Shown: positions 57,864 through 64,000 of the stretch, piece by piece | Layout: each line of letters starts with the position of its first letter | Numbering within the stretch: position 1 is the stretch's first letter | Source: Chloroflexus aurantiacus J-10-fl | Lineage (GTDB): Bacteria; Chloroflexota; Chloroflexia; Chloroflexales; Chloroflexaceae | Assembly (NCBI RefSeq): GCF_000018865.1 | Contig: NC_010175.1 | Location: 1,054,001-1,118,000, forward strand | Reading direction: 5' to 3' | Length of the DNA stretch: 64,000 nucleotides | The notes under the pieces: generated by a model | What the model was told of the DNA's origin: nothing | Database searches by the model: none | The model's input: the letters and a program-made list of their open reading frames with translations, nothing else | Translations under genes and position numbers: made by a program

Positions 57864-58670
57864 ATGCAGCAAACATTGCCTGTAACAAGGGTCTCGCCGC
57901 GGGTCAGATCACTACAACGCTTCGAGTGGCCGGCTCTCGGTTTACCAGTCACCCTGATGCTCCTGCTCGTATTCTGGCAGGCAGGAGTGACTCTGAGCGG
58001 CTACCCGGCCTTTATTCTGCCTTCGCCGGCCCTGGTTGCCGGACGTTTCTGGCAGGCACTGAGTAGTGGTTTGCTCTGGCAGCACACTCTCGCCACCCTG
58101 AGCGCGGCTCTGGGCGGGTTCACGCTGGCACTGATCATCGCGCTTATCCTGGGTTACACGCTAGCACACATCCGCTGGCTCGAACAGGCCCTGGCCCCGG
58201 TGCTGGCCGCCAGTCAGGCGATCCCGGTGGTGGCAGTCGCTCCCCTCATTATCCTGTGGTTTGGCGCCGGCCTGACCTCGAAAGTTCTGGTGGCTGCACT
58301 GATCACCTTTCTGCCGATTCTTATCAATACGGTGGTCGCGATTCGCAGCATTCCCCGCGAACTGATCGAGATGGCATACATCAGTGGCGCCAATCGCTGG
58401 CAACTGCTGCGCTACGTCGAAGCTCCGCTGGCGCTGCCGGTACTGTTCGGCGGTGTCCGCACCGGGCTGGCGCTCGCCACAACCGGTGCCGTAGTCGGCG
58501 AGTTTGTCGCCGGACGGGTTGGCCTGGGCGCGTTGATCAATATTGCTCGTGGTCTGTTCGATACGCCATTGATCTTTGTTGCCCTGGCAACACTGGCCCT
58601 GATCACGTTAACCCTCTACGTGCTGGCCGGTTTGCTGGAACGACTACTGGTTCGCTGGGAAGCATCATAG
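57864..58670 (+). CDS. ribX: Riboflavin-type ABC permease RibX
   Basis: 268-residue membrane protein of the NitT/TauT permease class with six helices. FILPSPALVAGRFWQAL follows the first helix, and the EAA loop is ELIEMAYISGANRWQLLRYVEAPLALPVLFGG. RibX/RibY pairs were predicted from FMN riboswitches, in particular in Chloroflexota. The ATG at 57,864 has AAAGGAG at about 9 nt; a longer frame from 57,711 runs back through the terminator. No ATPase gene follows in this window. Confidence 0.93.
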   Translation: MQQTLPVTRVSPRVRSLQRFEWPALGLPVTLMLLLVFWQAGVTLSGYPAFILPSPALVAGRFWQALSSGLLWQHTLATLSAALGGFTLALIIALILGYTLAHIRWLEQALAPVLAASQAIPVVAVAPLIILWFGAGLTSKVLVAALITFLPILINTVVAIRSIPRELIEMAYISGANRWQLLRYVEAPLALPVLFGGVRTGLALATTGAVVGEFVAGRVGLGALINIARGLFDTPLIFVALATLALITLTLYVLAGLLERLLVRWEAS

Positions 58671-58701
58671 CAATGACACACGTCAATTCAGGAGCATGAC
58701 A

Positions 58702-59757
58702 ATGATGAAACTCCGTGTGCTTACTCTGGGTATCCTGATCATCCTGCTCATCACCGCGTGCAGTGCGCCAACACCGACCACGCCTGCTGCGGCACCGACG
58801 GCTGCGCCGGCACCTAACGCTCAACCAACCTTACAACAAGTCACGCTGGCGATGTCGTATATTCCGAACATTCAGTTTGCCCCCTACTATGTCGCGGCTG
58901 CCAAAGGCTATTACGCTGCCGAAGGGATTGAGGTCGTCTTCGATTACAACTTCGAGAATGATGTCTTGCAGCGAGCTGCAACCTGGCCGACCAGTGGGGT
59001 TGCGTTCGCCACCACCAGCGGCACCTCGGTACTGCTGGCTCGCCAGCAAGGATTGCCGGTCAAGACGGTCATGACGCTCTATCAGCGCTTCCCGATTGCC
59101 TTCTTCGCCAAGAGCAATGTGCCGTTGGCAAGTGTGAATGACCTGCGCGGGCAGACGATTGGTATTCCTGGCCGTTTCGGCGAGAGCTTTTATGCGCTTC
59201 TGGCTGCGCTCTACGCCGGCGGTATGAGCGAAGCCGATGTGACCGTGCAGGAGATCGGCTTCACCCAAACCGCTGCGGTGATGGAAGATAAGGTGCCGGT
59301 CGCGATTGGCTACGCGATGAACGAACCGGTTCAGTTGCGCGGTCAGGGTGTCGAAGTGAATGTTCTGCTGGCAGCCGATGTCTTTAACCTGGCCGCCAAT
59401 GGTATCGCCGTAAGTGAGGCCCTGATCGCTCAGAATCCTGAGCTGGTACGGAAATTTGTGCGGGCCAGTCTGCGCGGGCTGGCCGATACGCTGGCCAATC
59501 CTGATGAGGCGTTTGATCTGAGCCTGCAATTCATTCCCGAAGCCCAACTGGGCGATCTCTCATTACAACGCCAGGTATTGCAAGAGAGTCTTCCCTTCTG
59601 GCAAAATGAATTAACTGCGCAATACGGTTTGGGCTACACCGACGGCCAGCTCTGGACGCGCACCGAGGAGTTTATGCGCGCAGCGGGATTGCTGTCTGCG
59701 CCGGTTGATGTGCAGCAGGCGTTCACGAATGAGTTTGTACCGGGCGGATCGTACTGA
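58702..59757 (+). CDS. ribY: Riboflavin-type ABC solute-binding protein RibY
   Basis: 351-residue lipoprotein (ILIILLITACS lipobox) of the NMT1/THI5-like class. VTLAMSYIPNIQFAPYYVAAAKGYYAAEGIEVVFDYN is the defining start, and GQTIGIPGRFGESFYALLAALYAGGM and DLRGQTIGIPG follow. FMN riboswitch control points to riboflavin. The ATG at 58,702 has AGGAG at 7 nt; one two codons earlier is too close. Confidence 0.94.
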   Translation: MMKLRVLTLGILIILLITACSAPTPTTPAAAPTAAPAPNAQPTLQQVTLAMSYIPNIQFAPYYVAAAKGYYAAEGIEVVFDYNFENDVLQRAATWPTSGVAFATTSGTSVLLARQQGLPVKTVMTLYQRFPIAFFAKSNVPLASVNDLRGQTIGIPGRFGESFYALLAALYAGGMSEADVTVQEIGFTQTAAVMEDKVPVAIGYAMNEPVQLRGQGVEVNVLLAADVFNLAANGIAVSEALIAQNPELVRKFVRASLRGLADTLANPDEAFDLSLQFIPEAQLGDLSLQRQVLQESLPFWQNELTAQYGLGYTDGQLWTRTEEFMRAAGLLSAPVDVQQAFTNEFVPGGSY

Positions 59758-59777
59758 TCACGTCGCACAACCTGCGA

Positions 59778-59820
59778 CGGGTAGGTGAAGGGAATGCCTT
59801 CGCCTACCCGTTGTGCTTTT
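59778..59820 (+). terminator. Intrinsic terminator of ribXY
   Basis: Stem CGGGTAGG...CCTACCCG extended by GAAGG/CCTTC with a 5-nt loop (59,778-59,810), followed by TTGTGCTTTTT. Confidence 0.85.
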
Positions 59821-59980
59821 TGCGGGTAGGTGCTGAGTGAGGGGTGGCGGTAGGTAGAACACTCGCCAGACACCAACACACAGGCCGACGTGCGCCTGCA
59901 ACCCAGATGTACGCGCCAAAGAAGTTGTCTGGTGGTACAATTTGACACAAGCGCCAAAAGGAGCACGGAGTCTATCAGCC

Positions 59981-61233
59981 ATGGTTCTGCATACATTGGA
60001 GGCTCTGAACTATAAATGCCTCCGCTACATCCGGCAAGAGCTACACACCTTCCAGATTCTGTAGGACCGAATGCCAGTGGGAAGAGTACGTTCCTGGATG
60101 TGCTGGTGTTCTTGAAAGACATCCTCGAAGAGGGGTTACAAAAAGCGGTGCAGAAACGTGCGCGCTCGGTACGCGATCTTGTCTGGCAGATGGAGCCACA
60201 TCCTGTTGAACTCGCTGTAGAACTCCACATTCCTGAACACCTCCGTCATAAAAAAGATGACAGCCGGATACGCTACGAAGTTCGGATCGGAACCGACGAA
60301 GAAGGAATGCTCACATTTCTGGTAGAAAACCTCTGGCTGGTTCGGGAAGCTCTGCATACCAACCATTCCACCCAAGATGTATCCAAAACGGTCTTTCCGG
60401 CAGAAATGAAACCACCGCCATCGATTGTGAAGATGCCAGGCAAAAGAGCGCCGGCTGGCTACCGAAAGGTGATGTCGCGTACTGCTGATGGTCGCGTGTA
60501 CGTGCGCTCAGAAACTTCCGATTGGAATTTTCCCTTGCATGTAGGGAAAGACCGGGCAGGTCTCTTACTCATTCCCGAAGAAGCCCGTTTTCCTGTAAGC
60601 CAATGGCTGCGCAAGATGCTCACAGAGCAACTTCACTTTGTAATGCTCAGCAGCCAGCATATGCGCTGGCCTTGCCACCCGGAAGCGCCCAAAACATTTC
60701 AGCCCGATGGAGCCAATCTGGCAATTGTCGTGGAACGTCTTCAGCATCAACCTTTACAGTTAGAGCTTTGGGTAGACCATCTACGAACAGTTTTACCTGA
60801 CATCAAAACAATTACCGTGAAGGAGCGGGAAGAGGATCGTTATCGGTATCTTGTTGTCATTACTAAAGACGGTAAGCTACTTCCCTCCTGGCTCCTGTCA
60901 GATGGAACGCTGCGGCTGTTTGCATTGACACTCCTGGCATATCTCCCGGAAAAGAAGGGAGTCTACATTATTGAGGAACCGGAAAATGGCATCCATCCTC
61001 GTGCGCTGGAAGCCGTATACCAGTCACTCTCATCGGTTTACGAAGGGCAGATTTTCTGTACAACACACTCACCAATCTTACTCAACCTTGCCAGACCACG
61101 TGAACTACTCTGTTTTGCGTTAACGCAACACGGTGCAACAGACATCGTACCCGGAGATCAACATCCGCACCTTAAGGAGTGGCGATCTGAAATTGCACTC
61201 GGTGACCTGCTTGCCAGTGGGATGCCAGGATGA
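59981..61233 (+). CDS. AAA ATPase (AAA_15/21, OLD-like) with 5' frameshift
   Basis: ABC-type ATPase of about 415 residues after correction. Walker A GPNASGKST, signature LSDGTLRLFALT, Walker B VYIIEEPENGIHP and switch His TTHSPILLN are complete, as in the AAA_15/AAA_21 group that drives OLD, PARIS and similar systems. The frame open from 60,016 lacks the normal first strands. They are present from an ATG at 59,981 in another frame (MVLHTLEALNYKCLRYIRQE ... HTFQIL) and join on if one G is added near 60,060 (CTGTAGGACC to CTGGTAGGACC). So either a real frameshift or a sequence error. The gene overlaps its partner by ATGA. Base composition is visibly AT-richer than in neighbouring genes. Confidence 0.85.
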
Positions 61234-61922
61234 ATAGACAGCGAAAGGACATTGTTTTTCTGGTCGCTGACTTAGACATGGAGTACGCTATACGCGGCCT
61301 TATGGCTCGTCCTGAAGCGTTAGGCACGCGATCAAACATCACTTTCGATGTGTTCAGGCATCCGCAACGCGATCCCGGTGTATTTCGTCACGCCGATGCA
61401 TGGCTGCGAACTCGTTACAGGAACTATCAGTACGCACTCGTTATGTTTGACCGTGAAGGCTGTGGCAGAGAAGATGTAGACGCACCAGGTTTAGAAGCAG
61501 CGATTGAAGAACGGTTGTATCGTACAGGATGGGAAAACCGTTGCATTGCGGTCGTCTTAGATCCCGAACTGGAAATGTGGGTATTTGCGAATTCTCGTCA
61601 GGTCATCAACATCATCGCAAAAGGCGACGAACATCTGTATAGTGAAACGTTAAAAATCGCCGACCGCTTTCCCAACGGAAAACCTCGTAATCCCAAACAG
61701 GTGATGGAAAAGCTACTGCGGCAAAAACAGATTCCGCGATCATCTTCTCTCTTCCAGAAGCTCGCCCAACAAGTGAGCCTTACCGGATGCCAGGATAGAG
61801 CCTTTCAGCGATTTCGACAGGCGCTATGCGAGTGGTTTCTGGCCGGCACGAACAGACCGCTCGTACTGTGTAACTTTCAGCGATTTCGACAGGCGCTATG
61901 CGAGTGGTTTCCCCGCCCGTAG
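61230..61922 (+). CDS. Acidic-motif partner of AAA ATPase (Toprim/DUF4276-like)
   Basis: 230 residues. Spaced acidic motifs VFLVADLDMEYAIRGL, ALVMFDREGCGRED and AVVLDPELEMWVF resemble the metal-binding strands of Toprim-like DUF4276/DUF4435-type nucleases that accompany AAA_15/21 ATPases; the exact family is not certain. The C-terminus holds the phrase FQRFRQALCEWF twice, from a 72-bp tandem duplication (see repeat). ATGA overlap with the ATPase shows that both are made together. A nuclease or effector role is inferred. Base composition is AT-richer, as for the ATPase. Confidence 0.8.
   Translation: MNRQRKDIVFLVADLDMEYAIRGLMARPEALGTRSNITFDVFRHPQRDPGVFRHADAWLRTRYRNYQYALVMFDREGCGREDVDAPGLEAAIEERLYRTGWENRCIAVVLDPELEMWVFANSRQVINIIAKGDEHLYSETLKIADRFPNGKPRNPKQVMEKLLRQKQIPRSSSLFQKLAQQVSLTGCQDRAFQRFRQALCEWFLAGTNRPLVLCNFQRFRQALCEWFPRP
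61802..61910. repeat. 37-bp direct repeat in partner gene
   Basis: Copies at 61,802-61,838 and 61,874-61,910, 72 bp apart, look identical (start CTTTCAGCGATTTCGACAGG). The 24-codon offset keeps the frame and repeats FQRFRQALCEWF, placing a second end on the protein. Confidence 0.9.
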
Positions 61923-62155
61923 CATATCCTGACTTGACATCTGGATCGACGGATACCAGCTTTTATCCAGAGATGTACATCACTCATATCAAATCCTGAC
62001 TGACGCATCATTCAGGTTGTCAGAACCGTGTTACTGCCAGACGTACAACCGGCGCGTCATTAACCTGGTCAGCGTCAGATCAGGATAAACACACCCTCTC
62101 CACACTCAGATAACACCTTCAACCGCACAGTAGAACATCCGCGAAAACGCGCTGT

Positions 62156-62788
62156 TCAGGAAGAGGGGTTCTGATTCGCTTCCGGTTGCATTGCCCGCAA
62201 GAAGAGATCAACTGCTTCGGTTACCATTGCGTGTGGTGAGATGGCATGCGCTTCAGGCTGGTTGAGTACATATCGCGATAAGAAATAGGCGTAGAGGGGG
62301 CCTATCAGGAGACGGACGGCGATTTGGGGATCGGTACGACGTAATCTGCCCAGCGCCATTTGCCGCTCAAGGTAGGCTGCCAGTAAGTTCATTGCCCGCC
62401 CTGGCCCGATCTCGTTGATCACCTGCGCAAGCTGGGGATGGCGTAGCACCTCGCCGATAATGATCTTCCCAATCGCGACGGTCAGCGGTTGATTGATAAG
62501 GTGGGCCAGACGACCGGCAAGCTGCGGTAACACCACCTCCGGCGGGGTGTCATCTAACTCCTTCATTGAGTCAATGAGCTGGATCAAGGGCATGCGCTCG
62601 CGCACCACCTGGTAGAGCAGGTCGGTCTTGTCTTTGAAGTAGTGGTAGATCAGACCGGGTGATCCAATCCCGGCTGCACGGGCAATATCACGATTGGTGG
62701 CACGCTCAAAGCCCAACTGGGAGAAAGCTCTGAGCGCACCATCAATAATCTGCTGCCGCCGAAGTTCGGCTTCATCACGCGGGGCCAT
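62156..62788 (-). CDS. TetR/AcrR-family regulator
   Basis: 210 residues. Helix-turn-helix QQIIDGALRAFSQLGFERATNRDIARAAGIGSPGLIYHYFKDKTDLLYQVV at the N-terminus, a ligand-binding domain of the TetR_C type after it. Its ATG at 62,788 has GGAGAG at 6 nt. It lies 29 bp after the HlyD-like gene, in the same direction, and is therefore likely its regulator. Confidence 0.94.
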   Translation of the reverse strand: MAPRDEAELRRQQIIDGALRAFSQLGFERATNRDIARAAGIGSPGLIYHYFKDKTDLLYQVVRERMPLIQLIDSMKELDDTPPEVVLPQLAGRLAHLINQPLTVAIGKIIIGEVLRHPQLAQVINEIGPGRAMNLLAAYLERQMALGRLRRTDPQIAVRLLIGPLYAYFLSRYVLNQPEAHAISPHAMVTEAVDLFLRAMQPEANQNPSS

Positions 62789-62817
62789 GGTGTCTCTCCG
62801 GGCACAGCCATGCAACC

Positions 62818-64000
62818 TTAGCGATTTGTGTCGGTCAAGGTTACGATTGCTGTCATATTCCAGCGTAAACGCTGATCATACGCCTGTAAATCAACAAGAG
62901 CAGTATACACAATTTCACCCAGACGCTCGACACCGTAGGGCTGGATGGTGCGTACCCGTCCCGGCAACGTCACACCGGGTAAGGCATCAAAGGTGATGGT
63001 TACTTCCGCCCCCGGCGTGATCCGGGCTGCATCAATTTCGCTGAGATCGGTGGTTTCGATATGCCATGTGCGCAGATCGCCCAGCAGAAGAGCCGGTGTG
63101 GCAGGTGATGCCAGCTCGCCGGGATGCAGTTCAATGCGCGAGACGACACCTGCAAACGGTGCCCGCAATACCATGTTGGCGAGTTCGAGCCTGGCCTGGG
63201 CCAATGCAGCTTCGGCAGCGGCAATCTCGGCCTGGGCGATAGCCAGTTCTTCCTCCCGCGGTACGGCATTGATTTGGGCGACCTGAGCCTGGGCCTGGGC
63301 AACCTGGGCCTGGGCGACAGCCAGTTGCGCCTGCCGCGGATCGCCCCGTAGTCGGGCCAGGCTGGCTTCGGCAGCCGCAATTCGGGCATCAATCGCCGCC
63401 AGTTGATCGGCATCGGGTGGGCTGAGGAGCGCAGCCAGTCGCGCCTCTGCTTCACGTAGACGGGCTTCGGCTGCGGCAAGCCCCTCTTTCTCGGCCTGCA
63501 CTGCCTGTTCGGCGGCCACTCTGGCCTGGGCCAGCGCTACCTCGGCGTTCTGTACGGCACGTAATGCTGCCGCTTCTGCATCGATTCTGGCCTGGGGAAG
63601 TTCATCCTCACCCAGCTTTTGGCGTAGTTCTTCGTTTTCCCAGTAGATTCGGCTGTAGTCGGCCTGGCGGTCGCGGAGCACATTCGCCGCCTGCTCAACT
63701 GCCAGTTGCGCATTCACCTTCGCCGCCGCCAGCGCACTCTGCTGGGCAGCCAGATTCGCCGCTGCCTGATCACGTACTGCCTGCGCCTGCGCAATCAGAT
63801 CGGGATCGGCCCCGGCCAGCAACCTGGTTCGTGCGGCCTGGGCTTCGGCGAGTTGGGCTGCAATCGCCTGCTCATCGGCAGGGACAACCGCCAGCGCCAC
63901 CTGCGTCGCCTGCGCGACGGCTACCTGCAGAGCGGCTTCCGCAGCCGCTCGTGCTTCGGCAGATGCCCCGGCCAGCAACAATGCATAGCGGGCCTGGGCG
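62818..64000 (-). CDS. HlyD-like membrane-fusion protein (5' end outside window)
   Basis: At least 394 codons in the window, N-terminus cut by the right edge. An extraordinarily long Ala/Gln/Glu-rich coiled coil (residues like AEARAAAEAALQVAVAQATQ; LAAIDARIAAAEASLARLRG) is followed by the lipoyl-type part LRAPFAGVVSRIELHPGELA and a beta-barrel region VTITFDALPGVTLPGRVRTIQP. That is the periplasmic adaptor of ABC-type exporters (MacA/HlyD). The transporter itself would lie beyond the right edge. TetR gene follows. Confidence 0.92.
   Translation of the reverse strand, partial: AQARYALLLAGASAEARAAAEAALQVAVAQATQVALAVVPADEQAIAAQLAEAQAARTRLLAGADPDLIAQAQAVRDQAAANLAAQQSALAAAKVNAQLAVEQAANVLRDRQADYSRIYWENEELRQKLGEDELPQARIDAEAAALRAVQNAEVALAQARVAAEQAVQAEKEGLAAAEARLREAEARLAALLSPPDADQLAAIDARIAAAEASLARLRGDPRQAQLAVAQAQVAQAQAQVAQINAVPREEELAIAQAEIAAAEAALAQARLELANMVLRAPFAGVVSRIELHPGELASPATPALLLGDLRTWHIETTDLSEIDAARITPGAEVTITFDALPGVTLPGRVRTIQPYGVERLGEIVYTALVDLQAYDQRLRWNMTAIVTLTDTNR

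Overview
The window looks like a chromosomal segment of a filamentous anoxygenic phototroph of the Chloroflexota, most likely Chloroflexus or a close relative. This is an inference from three things: the GC-rich but not extreme composition, the gene families present (CHAT-STAND-TPR protein, HEAT-BTAD regulator, ECF transporter fusion, RibXY, PGPGW protein), and abundant dispersed palindromic repeats in every larger intergenic gap. No rRNA, tRNA, insertion sequence, prophage or CRISPR array was recognised.

Layout, left to right. 1-2.1 kb: a cut-off VWA (CoxE-like) gene and a DMT exporter. 2.2-3.5 kb: repeats. 3.5-7.6 kb: a two-gene unit with a degenerate YprA/MrfA-like helicase protein (proline-arginine repeats and a Tudor-like tail) and a HEAT-BTAD regulator. 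7.7-11.4 kb: alpha/beta hydrolase, endonuclease III, a lipoprotein with a peptidoglycan-binding tail and a translationally coupled CinA-like protein. 11.4-12.2 kb: a perfect 235-bp tandem duplication. 12.25-17.1 kb: a tightly overlapping operon of a CHAT protease-STAND NTPase-TPR protein, a zinc-ribbon protein and a three-helix membrane protein. 18-23.9 kb: a peptide-type ABC transporter (solute-binding protein with a 3' frameshift, two permeases), an unknown protein and a phospholipase D-like protein. 23.9-26.5 kb: repeats. 26.5-28.3 kb: an orphan paralogue of the solute-binding protein.

28.7-36 kb is largely a thiamin region. A TPP riboswitch precedes cytX, an unusual ThiW S-component fused to two ATPase domains, and EcfT. 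A second TPP riboswitch precedes tenA. Between them lie a protoglobin very like that of Methanosarcina and a divergent LysR regulator. 36-38.6 kb: lon. 39-42 kb: a DeoR-family regulator and an acyl-CoA dehydrogenase. 42.2-47.3 kb: a complete fructose PTS operon (EIIA-HPr-EI fusion, 1-phosphofructokinase, EIIBC). An AAACGAAA motif shared by the fructose promoter and the deoR promoter suggests that the DeoR protein controls both.

47.4-57.3 kb: a 7TM-type histidine kinase, a TrmB regulator next to 4-hydroxyphenylpyruvate dioxygenase, small membrane proteins, a glycerophosphodiesterase, a SWIM zinc-finger protein, a secreted glucosaminidase-like protein coupled to a Sco protein, and a secreted CAP-domain gene split by an in-frame TAA. 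57.5-59.8 kb: an FMN riboswitch with a terminator controls ribX-ribY. 60-61.9 kb: an AT-richer two-gene module, an AAA ATPase with a 5' frameshift overlapping a small acidic-motif protein with a duplicated tail; it resembles ATPase-plus-nuclease defence modules. 62.1-64 kb: a TetR regulator and a HlyD-like efflux adaptor cut by the right edge.

The best candidates for undescribed biology are the CHAT-STAND-TPR / zinc-ribbon / membrane operon, the ATPase pair at 60-62 kb, and the pseudo-helicase unit at 3.5-7.6 kb. Several genes carry single-base or single-codon lesions (frameshifts near 19,790, 60,060 and perhaps 17,098, and a nonsense codon at 56,604), which read checks would separate from sequencing error.
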